From contig CAIYRB010000175.1 of assembly GCA_903928445.1 (NCBI GenBank), positions 1 through 39,973 of the forward strand: a stretch of DNA of 39,973 nt. The letters are read 5' to 3'. Below the pieces are notes generated by a model. The model was not told where the DNA came from, searched no databases, and saw only the letters and a list, made by a program, of their open reading frames with translations. The stretch comes from an uncultured Pseudomonadota bacterium. Lineage in GTDB: Bacteria; Bdellovibrionota_B; Oligoflexia; Oligoflexales; CAIYRB01. Each line of letters starts with the position of its first letter. The stretch's first letter is position 1. This document shows positions 16,461 to 25,682 of this stretch, one piece after another. Both the position numbers and the translations under genes were made by a program.

Positions 16461-16492
16461 AAGGGCAAGGCAGCGTCAACACTCAGCCCTGC

Positions 16493-17008
16493 TCAGAACG
16501 GAATATCGTCTAGGCCGGGGGTGTCAGGGCCACCCATGCCGACGTCACCCATACCGCCGATGTCGTGGTCATAGCCGCCGCCACCGCCGGTTTGCCCACC
16601 ACCGTAGCCACCGCTAGGCCGCTCGCTCCGTGGAGCTCCACCACCGGCACTCGCCCCAGCGCCAGCGCCAGCGCCCGCCGCACCGCCGAGAAACTGCACA
16701 TTTTGCGCCACGATTTCCGTCGTGTAGCGCTTTTGACCCTGCTTATCCTCCCACGCGCGCGTGGCGAGACGACCCTCGACCAGGACGCTGCGGCCCTTGG
16801 CTAGGTATTTAGAGCAGTTTTCCGCCTGCTTGCCCCAAACGACGACACGGTGCCACTCGGTGAATTCCTGACGCTGGCCATCCGGAGCTGTCCGGTAATC
16901 GGTCGTGGCGATTCGCAAAGTCGCAACCGCCATTTGGCTCTGCGTAAAGCGCAGTTCTGGATCCTGGCCCAGATTTCCCATAATGGTCACTCGGTTTAAA
17001 GACGCCAT
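16493..17008 (-). CDS. ssb: Single-stranded DNA-binding protein
   Basis: SSB coats single-stranded DNA in replication, repair and recombination and recruits partners through its acidic tail. The 171-residue product starts MASLNRVTIMGNLGQDPELR, the canonical OB-fold opening, with ATG at 17008 chosen because GAGG lies 7 bp upstream; the frame is open further upstream but lacks family similarity. The OB fold spans about residues 1-110 (ATTDYRTAPDGQRQEFTEWHRVVVWGKQAENCSKYL region). Then comes a Gly/Ala-rich linker and a Gly-Tyr-rich stretch. It ends GLDDIPF, the conserved C-terminal tip that binds partner proteins. The long hairpin lies 32 bp past its stop. Confidence 0.96.
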   Translation of the reverse strand: MASLNRVTIMGNLGQDPELRFTQSQMAVATLRIATTDYRTAPDGQRQEFTEWHRVVVWGKQAENCSKYLAKGRSVLVEGRLATRAWEDKQGQKRYTTEIVAQNVQFLGGAAGAGAGAGASAGGGAPRSERPSGGYGGGQTGGGGGYDHDIGGMGDVGMGGPDTPGLDDIPF

Positions 17009-17252
17009 AGCGTAGCCTCGCCCTTTCCTGCCTCTTCGGGCAGATATACTCTGATCCAAGCCAAACATGGGCCTAACATATAACCCATAGCCCCGACGCA
17101 GGTCCTAAGCCTAGTGACCTGGTGGTCTCTCCCTGCAGCGGTCTTGATTTAATACCGGACGCCGATCAGCCGGAACAAGGTGTTTTTAGCATTTGCCGCC
17201 GCTGTCTGGCCGTGACATTCTAACCGTCGATTATCATATGTAGGAATTTTCT

Positions 17253-18812
17253 ATGCACGCTAGGACTACCAAGGACTCTGTGGCCAGCCCCCACGCCTCG
17301 CGCCACACCTGGCCAGGCTGGTCTTTGCTGGCCATGTGCTTGTGCCTGTTTGCCTGCAGGGTCAAGGAGAAATTCCCCCCCCTCGGCACCATCATCGCCA
17401 GTCCGGTCGATATCGCCACCAGCGATGACGGCAAGCATTTCTTCGTCCTAAACTCAGACTTCGACAACACCTACGACGTCGGCTCGGTGCTGGTCTTAGA
17501 CCGCGATGGCCATAAACTCAACGCCATCGAAGTGCCGCGCATGGGACGCTCGCTTGCCTTGCTCGGCAACACCTTGATGGTGACGGTTGACTACCAAAAA
17601 GAGCCTACCAACAATAACTATCCACCGCACGTCATGCTCTTCGACGTCAGCGATCCTGAGCACCCACAAAAGAAGCAGGACTGGGTTCTCGATTGCAGCC
17701 CGATCAACGGCGTCATGCATGCACCTTACATCGCTGTATCGTGCGCCAACGGCACTCTGATGGTCGGCAACTTAACCACAGACTTGAGCCAAGCGACGCT
17801 CTTTAAAGTACGCCAGTACAGTGCTAGCTTCCGCGCGCTGTATATCGACACCAAACAAAATCTCCTACTCGGCTTCCCCACCGACCTCGGCAGGCCCGAG
17901 CACAGCGATGCCGAATTGGTCGACAACATGTCCTACACCACCGATCGTTCGCCAATCGGCACGCCAGGCGCCAATGAAGTGCCTGATCAAATGGAAAACA
18001 GCCCACGCCAACAAGCCAACCAAGCACAACGGCAAAGCTTCCAATTCTTCGTCTACGATCTAGCCAAAGAAAGCCAAAGCCGCGCCACAACCCCACCTGA
18101 CTGTCCGGTGGGCACGACCACACCTGGCTGCATCTTTCCCTACCGTGACGGGAGCGACGCCCTGGTGCAAGGCGAGCTGCGCTGGATCTACTTCAATCTC
18201 AACAATTTCGACGGGGCTCCGGATCAGAGCGATCACTTCAACGATCCGGCTTTCAAGTTTTACCGCACCAACTTCTACACGGCACAACCCGACCCAGACA
18301 ACAGCGACGTCTTTTATCTCTCGCACCGCGGCAGTCCCGAACGCAGTCGTTGGGCTAACCAGATCGTCCGCGTGACGATGAAGGGCGATCTCCACAATAA
18401 ACTTGGTCCAGGTGGCGTCACCTACACCTTCCCGACCACGGCCTCGACGATGAGCTTTGAGCGCGTCTATGGCTTTAAGGGCGCAGAAGCCACCAAGTTC
18501 GTCTACCCCAGCGACTTCCGTGTCCGCCGTGTCAACGGCCTAAAAACCATCGTCGTCAATAACAGCCGCGACCTGGTCAACTGGGTGCGCAGCGACAGCT
18601 ACTTTTCACTTGGCGCGCAAATCATCGATCAGCCCGACTGGTTTGCCGAACAAGTCGGCGGCCTATCCCCGAAAGACGATATCCGCAGTTACAATCAGGT
18701 CGCTCTCAATGCCGATGGGCGCGGGGCCACGTGCTCCTATTATGGCAACTCGGTGGTGATCTTCGATGTCGTCCCAGGTGTTGGCCTCAATATCGTCAAC
18801 CCGGTGAAGTGA
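17253..18812 (+). CDS. Predicted lipoprotein with beta-propeller-like repeats, unknown function
   Basis: A 519-residue product with a lipoprotein leader: a polar, basic start, a hydrophobic stretch (WSLLAMCLCLFAC) and Cys35 as the likely lipid anchor after LFA. The body has features of a beta-propeller: an ATSDDGKHFFVLNSD segment and repeated aspartate-rich turns with VLVLDRDG, VMLFDVSDPEHP and VVIFDVV. I cannot name a family. The start ATG has TAGGA about 7 bp before it. smc begins only 9 bp after its stop, so the two are probably co-transcribed, though a functional link between an outer lipoprotein and SMC is not implied. The 184-bp gap upstream separates it from ssb and must hold both divergent promoters. 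Confidence 0.72.
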   Translation: MHARTTKDSVASPHASRHTWPGWSLLAMCLCLFACRVKEKFPPLGTIIASPVDIATSDDGKHFFVLNSDFDNTYDVGSVLVLDRDGHKLNAIEVPRMGRSLALLGNTLMVTVDYQKEPTNNNYPPHVMLFDVSDPEHPQKKQDWVLDCSPINGVMHAPYIAVSCANGTLMVGNLTTDLSQATLFKVRQYSASFRALYIDTKQNLLLGFPTDLGRPEHSDAELVDNMSYTTDRSPIGTPGANEVPDQMENSPRQQANQAQRQSFQFFVYDLAKESQSRATTPPDCPVGTTTPGCIFPYRDGSDALVQGELRWIYFNLNNFDGAPDQSDHFNDPAFKFYRTNFYTAQPDPDNSDVFYLSHRGSPERSRWANQIVRVTMKGDLHNKLGPGGVTYTFPTTASTMSFERVYGFKGAEATKFVYPSDFRVRRVNGLKTIVVNNSRDLVNWVRSDSYFSLGAQIIDQPDWFAEQVGGLSPKDDIRSYNQVALNADGRGATCSYYGNSVVIFDVVPGVGLNIVNPVK

Positions 18813-18821
18813 GGCCGGTCC

Positions 18822-21800
18822 ATGTTCTTAAAAAAGATCATCATCGCTGGTTTCAAGTCGTTTGCCGATAAAATCGTCATCAACTTCGATACCGGTATCA
18901 CCGGTATCGTCGGACCAAATGGCTCCGGCAAGAGCAATGTCATCGATGCCGTCCGCTGGGTGATGGGCGAACAAAACGCCAAGAATCTGCGCGGAGAAAA
19001 GGCGACAGACATCATCTTCGCCGGCTCCGAAAAGCGTAAAGCGCTCGGCATGGCCGAGGTGTCGCTGGTCTTTGACAACTCCGACGATGATCCGATCTGC
19101 CCGGCCGAGTATCGGCATGAGAGTGAAATCGCCCTAACCCGCCGCCTCTATGCCGACGGCCAGCGCGAATATATGATCAACAAAAAGCCATGCCGGCTCA
19201 AAGACATCGTCGGCTTCTTCTCGAGCACCGGACTTGGCGGCCGCAGCTACTCGATGATCCAACAGGGCCAGGTCGACCGAATCCTCAACGCCAAGCCAGA
19301 AGATGTCCGCGAGATCCTCGAAGAGGCTGCCGGCACCACGGTCTACAAGCGTCGGCAACAAGAAGCCCAGAAGAAGCTCGAACAGACCACCCTCAACCTG
19401 TCGCGCATCGACGACATCCTCACCGAGGTGCAAAAGCAACTCGATGCCCTCGAAACCCAGGTCGACAAGGCCAAGGAGTTTACCAGTCTAAGCGACAAGC
19501 TGAAGGCCGAGGAGACAAGTCTACTCGCCCACAACTTCCACCATTTCGTCGAGCAACAAGCAAGACTCCAGTTGCAGCGAGATACGACCCTCGCCACCGA
19601 AGCAGAGACGCTCAGCCAAGTGTCGAGTCTCGAGGCCCGTTTGGTCGACCTGCAAGGTCAACTCGACGAGGCGGATCCTGATATCCAGCTGCTGCAAGAA
19701 AAGATCGCCTCGGCGCGCGAACAAATCGCCCGCGGCGAGTCCACCTTAAAAAGCGCCACCGAACGCGTCGATGGCGGCACCAGGCGGCTTGGCGCTATCG
19801 CTGAGGAACTCTCCGAAGACGATGCCAATCTCAAGGTGCTCGAAGGCCAAGTAGACGGCGCCTTGCGTTCGATGGCCCAGGCCGAACAGATCGCCAAAGA
19901 GCTCACCGAAGCCATCGCCAACTTCGAGTACGAGGTTGAGGCGGCAAGTGAGGCGTCGCAGGTCTATGAAGGGCGCATGGAGGAGTTTGACGACGAGATT
20001 CGCAACGTCGAGCGCCTTATTGAAAGCAACAAATTCCGCACCGAACAAGTCGACAAAGAACTGACTAGGGCCGCCCAGGAAGCAGCCCAGGAAGACCAGC
20101 GCTGCGCAGCACTGCGCAGCGAACTAAGCGCCACCACGGTCGAGCTACACGCCGCTGAGCAGCGCGCTGGGGCGACCCAGGCCGGCCTCGATCAGGAGAT
20201 CAGAGACAAGCACGACCGCGAGGCCACCGTCGCCGAGTGCTACCGCCAGATCAAAACGGCCAATGCTAAGCGCGATGAACTACGCGAGGCCTATCATGCA
20301 GCCAAAGGCCGCTACACTTCCCTAGCCGAGATCGAGGACGGAACCACCGACCTCACCGCATCGATCGCAGCACTAAAGCAGCAGGGTCCGCAGTTTGCGT
20401 CCCTGGTCAACGGCATGCTGACGGACTTCATTGGTTTTGGCTCGACCTCTAGCGAGTTACCACCGAAGGCCGCAGCGGCATTCGAAAGATGGGCAGAACG
20501 CCTAGTCGTCTCAGGGCTCGATCAGTTTAATTCACTGGTGCGCCTAGCCGGTCAGCACGGTGCTGGCGCCCTTCCGGTCTGTGTTCTATCGCAAGCGGAA
20601 AAGGTCGATCAAGACGCGGTTGCCAGGTGGGCCGACGACAACAGCGCCGAGCCGCTCAGAAGATATCTGAAAGTGGAGCGCGAGCTACCTGGTATCGCGA
20701 CGCTTCTCGACCGTCTTTATTTGTTGCCGGCCCTGCATTTGGGACCAGAGGAGTTGGCCGGACTTCCCCGCGGCATCTTGCTCTTTACCGCTCAGGGCGT
20801 TTGCTACGGTGGCCACGGTGAATTCATCGTCGGCGGGAAGGCCGCTGCTGGCCTCCTAAGTCGCAAGACCGAGCTGGAAGGCCTAGCCGGCCAACTGAAG
20901 CTTTTGGAGGGCGAGCTGAGTCGGGCCCAGGCGCAGATCGATGAGCTCGAATTCCGTATCAATACCGATCGCCAGGTCATCGCCGAGATCGATGCCAAAC
21001 TGCAACAGCAAAACCGCGGCGTACTCGAAGTGATGTCTGCACTTCAAGCCGTGCAGCAGCTGTTCGATCGCAAACAAGAGCTCATTCAAGCTGCTGAAGC
21101 CGCCTTGGCGCAGCATCAAGCCACCGGACACCGCCTCGGCGAAGAACGTGAATCCCTTGCCGCAAGCCGCGCCTCGCTCACTCGCGAGCTGGCCAGCGCC
21201 CGGGCTGAGTATGCGAATATCGAACAAGATGCCGAGGCACTCCTTGAGCGAAAAGAGGAAGTCAAACGCCAACACGACGCCAAGAAGCTCGAACATGCTC
21301 GCTCTGGAGCAAGGGCCCAGGCCCAGCGCGACGGCTACCTCAACTCTAAGGCGCAGTTAGAGCTCTTACAAAACAAGTTATCGCGTCGCTACGAAGAGCA
21401 AAATCGCCTCACCCAGGACATCGATCTAGCCAAGGTGCAGCTGGAGCAAGCTCGCGTTGACATCGAGCGCTATGTTCTCGACCGCGACAAGCTGCAAGAC
21501 GACTTCGCGTCGCGGCGTGAGGCCAATGCCGGCTTGATCGAAGAAACCCGCGTCATCGACAACCGCCTCAGGTCGCTACGGGAAACCTACAGCGCCATGC
21601 AAAAAGGCTTGGCTGAAGGCAACGTGAGCCTTGAGCGCCTGCGGATGGCCATCGCCGGAGTGACCGAGCAAGCCAGCGAAAAGTATCACCTTGACCTGCA
21701 CAACTTTGCCTTCACTCAAGATCCTGACTTCAACCAGGAGAGTCGCTCTAGGTCGGTGTCGCGCCTGCGTCAAAAGATCGAATCGATGGGCGGCATCAAT

Positions 21801-22481
21801 ATGATGGCGCTTAAAGAATTTGAGGAAAAGACCGAGCGCCGCGACTTTATCACCAAGCAGCGCGACGAGGTCGTCTCAAGTATGGACCTCCTCGCCGCGG
21901 CGATCGCCGAAATCGAAGAGACCTCGCTGAAGAAGTTCCTGGAGATCTTTGCCCGCATCAATATGGAATTTGGCGGGCTCTTCCCGATTCTTTTCCCGAC
22001 TGGCGAAGGGCGCCTCGAACTCACTCACCCCGACAATCCCATGCTTGGCGGCATCGAGATCATCTGCCGCCTGCCGGGCAAAAGTCCCAAGTCGATGACC
22101 CTCTTCTCCGGCGGCGAGAAGGCATTGACGGCAATGGCACTGATCTTTGCCCTGCTCAAGACCAAGCCAACTCCCTACTGCTTCCTTGACGAGGTCGATG
22201 CACCTCTCGACGAAGCCAACGTCGGGAGGTACAACCGTGTTTTGGAGGCTCTTGCCGACCAATTCCAGTTCATCGTCATCACCCACAACCGCCGCACCAT
22301 GGAGGTGCTAGACGTCTTGTATGGCATCACCATGCAAGAGCCAGGCGTCTCCAAGGTCGTCGGCGTCGACATGCAAAAGGACCTACCACAGCATCTACGC
22401 AAGGCTTTCAAAGAAGAAAGTCCAGCGGTCGCCGGGGGCACTGCGGCCGTGCGCCAAGTCGAAGGCGCCACCGCTGGATAG
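18822..22481 (+). CDS. smc: Chromosome segregation protein SMC
   Basis: SMC dimers with ScpA/ScpB load at and extrude chromosomal DNA loops. The 1219-residue length is typical. Order: N-terminal ATPase half (FKSFADK, Walker A GPNGSGKS at 31-38, VRWVMGEQ), a first long coiled coil (about 170-500), the hinge (about 520-665), the returning coiled coil to about 1010, and the C-terminal ATPase half. The latter has the ABC signature LFSGGEKAL (about 1094) and Walker B CFLDEVDAPLDEANV (about 1120). The start ATG is 9 bp after the lipoprotein stop. scpA and scpB are not in this window. It converges on the Omp85-like gene with 9 bp between stops. Confidence 0.97.
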   Translation: MFLKKIIIAGFKSFADKIVINFDTGITGIVGPNGSGKSNVIDAVRWVMGEQNAKNLRGEKATDIIFAGSEKRKALGMAEVSLVFDNSDDDPICPAEYRHESEIALTRRLYADGQREYMINKKPCRLKDIVGFFSSTGLGGRSYSMIQQGQVDRILNAKPEDVREILEEAAGTTVYKRRQQEAQKKLEQTTLNLSRIDDILTEVQKQLDALETQVDKAKEFTSLSDKLKAEETSLLAHNFHHFVEQQARLQLQRDTTLATEAETLSQVSSLEARLVDLQGQLDEADPDIQLLQEKIASAREQIARGESTLKSATERVDGGTRRLGAIAEELSEDDANLKVLEGQVDGALRSMAQAEQIAKELTEAIANFEYEVEAASEASQVYEGRMEEFDDEIRNVERLIESNKFRTEQVDKELTRAAQEAAQEDQRCAALRSELSATTVELHAAEQRAGATQAGLDQEIRDKHDREATVAECYRQIKTANAKRDELREAYHAAKGRYTSLAEIEDGTTDLTASIAALKQQGPQFASLVNGMLTDFIGFGSTSSELPPKAAAAFERWAERLVVSGLDQFNSLVRLAGQHGAGALPVCVLSQAEKVDQDAVARWADDNSAEPLRRYLKVERELPGIATLLDRLYLLPALHLGPEELAGLPRGILLFTAQGVCYGGHGEFIVGGKAAAGLLSRKTELEGLAGQLKLLEGELSRAQAQIDELEFRINTDRQVIAEIDAKLQQQNRGVLEVMSALQAVQQLFDRKQELIQAAEAALAQHQATGHRLGEERESLAASRASLTRELASARAEYANIEQDAEALLERKEEVKRQHDAKKLEHARSGARAQAQRDGYLNSKAQLELLQNKLSRRYEEQNRLTQDIDLAKVQLEQARVDIERYVLDRDKLQDDFASRREANAGLIEETRVIDNRLRSLRETYSAMQKGLAEGNVSLERLRMAIAGVTEQASEKYHLDLHNFAFTQDPDFNQESRSRSVSRLRQKIESMGGINMMALKEFEEKTERRDFITKQRDEVVSSMDLLAAAIAEIEETSLKKFLEIFARINMEFGGLFPILFPTGEGRLELTHPDNPMLGGIEIICRLPGKSPKSMTLFSGGEKALTAMALIFALLKTKPTPYCFLDEVDAPLDEANVGRYNRVLEALADQFQFIVITHNRRTMEVLDVLYGITMQEPGVSKVVGVDMQKDLPQHLRKAFKEESPAVAGGTAAVRQVEGATAG

Positions 22482-22490
22482 CGGCCAAAC

Positions 22491-23879
22491 TCAAAGTGGT
22501 GTGTATGGGTCAAAGAACTGGTTGATTCCAGCAGTAAGACCTTGCCTATGCGGCCCAGTCAAGCTCCAGGCATAATCAACCCGCAGCATGAGGCGGTAAA
22601 CTTGGGGAACGGCAAAACGCAGCCCGATGCCTGCCGTAGACCTCGCGCTATCCCGTCCGTCTGACCAGTTAGCGCCGGCCCCACCGGCATCGACAAAGGC
22701 CGCCGTCTGCAGCCAAAGGTGCTGTGCTTTCAGCGCAATGTACCGCAGCTCCATGTTTGTAAATGCAGCATGAGTGCCGAAGATCGCACCGTCTGGAAGT
22801 CCACGAATCGTATCCAATCCACCAAGAAAATATTCGCTCTGCAGCGACGAAAAGCTCGACTGACCGACCACCGCCCGGACCGCGAGGTTCCAAGATCCGC
22901 CGATGATGCGGTAGTAGTCGGCTTCGCCTTCGACAAAGCTATATGCATGTCCGGATGATACAACAGGCCCCAGTCTCAACTTAGTCCTAAGTCCATCGTA
23001 CTCGATGTGATTCACCGCAATGCTGTCATAGAGCAGAGTGGGCAAAAGCTTGAACGAAAAACGCTTGGCCGTGTTTAAAGCAATACCTGCTGGCGGCACT
23101 CGACCTGTGGTCTTTGTCACGTCCGGGTCAAAAACACTGGGTGCTTCCTGCACTGTCTCGGCTTCGCCACCAACCTTCCAGTGGTGGGTGCGGTCACGGT
23201 CACGTTCGCCTTCATCGGTACTAAGCGGGACAAGCAGTCGGATCCGACTTAAGGTCATATTGGTACTCAGAGCACCAACGACGGTGCCACCTCGGTCAAT
23301 CGCTTGACGGCGCCGAAATTCACGCCAGACCTCACCACCCAGGTAATAACGATCGGAATCACCCCTCGGGTCACGACCATAAAGAATAAACCCAGGTGGC
23401 GCGTTGCCATACTGACGTGTCTCAGCGCCAAGCGTCAGTAGCCGCCCTAGCGCATGGATATCATATAAACCAAGAACCTTTAACGGAGTGCCCCCACCAT
23501 AAGCGCCGCGCACCACCGGAATCATCGTCCAGCGCTCATGAACCTCGACTTGCAGTAGCTGCTGCCCAGGTGCCTGCAAATCAGGAACCACCGAGACTTG
23601 GACCGAGGTAAACACCGATGTCGTCACCAGCCTGCTGCGAAGATCAATGAGTTCCTGCTCACTAACATCGGCCGGAAACCGGTAGTCGATATAGCCTTCC
23701 AGCCATTTTGGATCGGTACGGTTTAGCCCTACCAGCTTAAGCCCGGCGACATGTTTAGCGCCATGATCATTAGCCTGGGCATAGGCCGCCTGCACCAAAC
23801 ATAGCGCCATGATCAAAGGTCTCAGCAGCTGCTTAAAGATAACGGTCCTCTGCCAACAAATAGCCCCGGACGTAGTCAT
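22491..23879 (-). CDS. Omp85/BamA-like surface antigen
   Basis: Outer-membrane barrel of the Omp85 superfamily. With ATG at 23879 the product has 462 residues: a signal peptide whose hydrophobic core is LIMALCLVQAAYA, one POTRA-like domain (about residues 45-125, with LKLVGLNRTDPKWLEGYI and VHERW), and a C-terminal barrel. The barrel contains GLDTIRGLPDG, matching the conserved lid-loop VRGF/Y-G motif of the superfamily, and FVDAGG. A single POTRA makes it a short member, not BamA itself. The start has GAGGCAGGGA just upstream. It overlaps the 3' end of hldD by 47 bp, so the two are translationally linked. Two-partner-secretion TpsB or a patatin-like barrel are alternatives; I keep the general call. 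Confidence 0.78.
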   Translation of the reverse strand: MTTSGAICWQRTVIFKQLLRPLIMALCLVQAAYAQANDHGAKHVAGLKLVGLNRTDPKWLEGYIDYRFPADVSEQELIDLRSRLVTTSVFTSVQVSVVPDLQAPGQQLLQVEVHERWTMIPVVRGAYGGGTPLKVLGLYDIHALGRLLTLGAETRQYGNAPPGFILYGRDPRGDSDRYYLGGEVWREFRRRQAIDRGGTVVGALSTNMTLSRIRLLVPLSTDEGERDRDRTHHWKVGGEAETVQEAPSVFDPDVTKTTGRVPPAGIALNTAKRFSFKLLPTLLYDSIAVNHIEYDGLRTKLRLGPVVSSGHAYSFVEGEADYYRIIGGSWNLAVRAVVGQSSFSSLQSEYFLGGLDTIRGLPDGAIFGTHAAFTNMELRYIALKAQHLWLQTAAFVDAGGAGANWSDGRDSARSTAGIGLRFAVPQVYRLMLRVDYAWSLTGPHRQGLTAGINQFFDPYTPL

Positions 23880-24819
23880 GAATCCCTGCCTCAAGAGCGG
23901 TCATAGGCGCCTGATAGCCGCCCTTTTCTCGCAGCCTGTGCAGATTCGCTTCGGTAAAATACTGATACTGACCCCGGATCGTCTCCGGCATGGCTATATA
24001 TTCGATCACCGGCGGGTCGATCTCCATGGCGGCAAAAACGCCCCGAGCGACATCGGCAAAACTCCGCGCCTGACCCGAGCCTATATTGTAGAGCCCGGAC
24101 TGCACATGCTTCGCCTGCATGTAAAAATGCAACATGACATTGACACAGTCTTTGACATAAACAAAATCACGCAATTGTCCGCCGTCGGCATAGTCCGGCC
24201 GATAGGACTTGAACAATTTAATTGCACCACTCTGTTGCACCTGCGGCAAGACCTGAAAGATCACACTCGACTGGCCTCCCTTGTGATACTCCTGCGGGCC
24301 ATAGACATTGAAGAATTTTAGGCCCGCCCAAAGTGGCGGCGCTTCGTGCTGGTGCATCGCCCAGTGGTCAAACTTCTGCTTGCTAAAGCCGTATGGATTG
24401 AGCGGCCGCAGCTTCGGTACAGCGGTCAAAATGTCGTGAAATCCCTGCTCTCCAGCGCCGTACGTTGCGGCCGAGGACGCGTAGATAAACGGCACCTGGT
24501 GCTCGGCGCAGTAACGCCACAACCGCACCGAGTAGTTTAGGTTGTTGTCGACAAGGTAGTCGACATCGGTCTCAGTGGTCGACGAGCTCGCCCCAAGGTG
24601 AAAGACCGCCTCAATGCACTCGCCGTCAGCACCGCCCTCGAGCCAAGGTAACAGGGCGTCCTTATGCAGGACTCGCCGAAAAGTTCTCTTGTTGATATTG
24701 AGCCACTTACCGCCGTGACCGAGGCGATCGGCAATCAAGATGTCGTCGATACCGTGCTGATTGAGCCGCCACACCAAGGCGCTGCCGATAAACCCCGCGC
24801 CACCCGTCACAACAATCAT
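23833..24819 (-). CDS. hldD: ADP-L-glycero-D-manno-heptose 6-epimerase
   Basis: HldD makes the ADP-heptose used for the lipopolysaccharide inner core. The 328-residue product starts MIVVTGGAGFIGS, the NAD(P)-binding Rossmann turn, and holds the catalytic pair Tyr143/Lys147 (NPYGFSKQKFD) and Ser115/Ser116 (YASSAATYG). The pattern GLKFFNVYGPQEYHKGGQSSV is typical of HldD and distinguishes it from UDP-galactose epimerases. ATG at 24819 has AGGAGC 7 bp upstream. A good sigma-70 promoter lies just before it (24842-24871). The gene supports a lipopolysaccharide outer membrane. No other heptose genes are nearby. Confidence 0.93.
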   Translation of the reverse strand: MIVVTGGAGFIGSALVWRLNQHGIDDILIADRLGHGGKWLNINKRTFRRVLHKDALLPWLEGGADGECIEAVFHLGASSSTTETDVDYLVDNNLNYSVRLWRYCAEHQVPFIYASSAATYGAGEQGFHDILTAVPKLRPLNPYGFSKQKFDHWAMHQHEAPPLWAGLKFFNVYGPQEYHKGGQSSVIFQVLPQVQQSGAIKLFKSYRPDYADGGQLRDFVYVKDCVNVMLHFYMQAKHVQSGLYNIGSGQARSFADVARGVFAAMEIDPPVIEYIAMPETIRGQYQYFTEANLHRLREKGGYQAPMTALEAGIHDYVRGYLLAEDRYL

Positions 24820-24841
24820 AGTCTGCTCCTAATGACTCGGA

Positions 24842-24871
24842 ATAATAAGAAGATTCCGGCCCCTTTGTCAA
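24842..24871 (-). promoter_or_regulatory. Sigma-70-type promoter for hldD
   Basis: On the minus strand, TTGACA (24871-24866) and TATTAT (24847-24842) are spaced by 18 bp. This is a full consensus -35 and a five-of-six -10. It lies 22 bp from the hldD start codon, which leaves a short leader that still contains the AGGAG ribosome site. It is the best housekeeping promoter I can see in the window. Confidence 0.7.
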
Positions 24872-24972
24872 AGTCCTGGCACCCAGACGCCACGGCCTCG
24901 GGGACAAGCCCTCACGACTCGAACAAAAACCACGTTATCCTTATAGATCCTACCCCATGAGAGGTCGCCCCT

Positions 24973-25662
24973 ATGTGTATCTCCGCCTTGATCGAGCCTG
25001 ATCTGCACAAACTCGCCGCGCTGCTAGGTGTCCAGCGCCTAGAGGCCATTACACCTGAGCCGCCATGTCGCCGTGTCGAGGCCCATCAATCGGCTTGGGT
25101 CATCCGCCAGGCCGGTGCTGGTCGCCTCATCGCCGAGGCGATGTCCTTTAACCCTTATGTCGTGCGGCGCACCAGCATCGGTGGAGACATGTGGGCGAGC
25201 TCGCTGCTCGCCAATAATCACGGACTCATCGTCCTTCGGGGCTTTTCTGACTGGTTGAATGCGCGGACCATGGTCGAAGGCGGCGTGATCCACCTACACG
25301 AGGCCAATTGCGCCTATAATCGCAGCCAGAGCCAATACGGCTCGGCGCATGGACGAGAAGGTCGCCAGCTCTTAGTCAACTTCACCCCTCGCGCCCCTTT
25401 GCTCGTGCCAGTGCTCTTTGACCAGGCCAGGCCGCAGGTGGTAGGACAGGAATCACGCAAGGAGTTTGTCATGATATCCGACCAACCAGCGCCGCCGTTT
25501 GACCACCTAGGCCTAAACCAAGCACCGCTAGCGCTCGACCGTCACATGGCACTAGAATGGCTATTCGCCGCCGATCTTGACCCAGAGATCGACGACTGCG
25601 CCGCGCTCCTAGACGATTGCAGCGTGCCAGATTGCGCCTTAGCCCTTTATAAATCCGCCTGA
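24973..25662 (+). CDS. SRAP-like (HMCES/YedK-type) protein, divergent
   Basis: SRAP proteins crosslink to abasic sites in single-stranded DNA through the N-terminal Cys exposed after Met removal. This 229-residue product begins Met-Cys. It shows NART at 96-99 (usually NARxE), and near the end EFVMISDQPAPPFDHLGLNQAPLAL, which lines up with the family stretch ending HDRMPVIL, giving His178 in place of the family His. The middle motif with the catalytic Glu (PxDGFYEW) is not recognisable. So Cys2, Asn96 and His178 fit but Glu is missing or moved. Class II amidotransferase or NRDE-type proteins also begin MC and are the alternative. The gene sits 20 bp before polA, which supports a DNA-repair role. 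ATG at 24973 follows GAGAGG by 10 bp. Confidence 0.5.
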   Translation: MCISALIEPDLHKLAALLGVQRLEAITPEPPCRRVEAHQSAWVIRQAGAGRLIAEAMSFNPYVVRRTSIGGDMWASSLLANNHGLIVLRGFSDWLNARTMVEGGVIHLHEANCAYNRSQSQYGSAHGREGRQLLVNFTPRAPLLVPVLFDQARPQVVGQESRKEFVMISDQPAPPFDHLGLNQAPLALDRHMALEWLFAADLDPEIDDCAALLDDCSVPDCALALYKSA

Positions 25663-25682
25663 TCACAGATTGGTGACCCGCC

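Noticed and set aside
24973..25662. NRDE/TANGO2 or class II glutamine amidotransferase for the Met-Cys protein
   Set aside because: The NRDE signature (AANRDE) and the glutaminase motifs after Cys2 are not seen; the C-terminal part fits SRAP better, although not securely.
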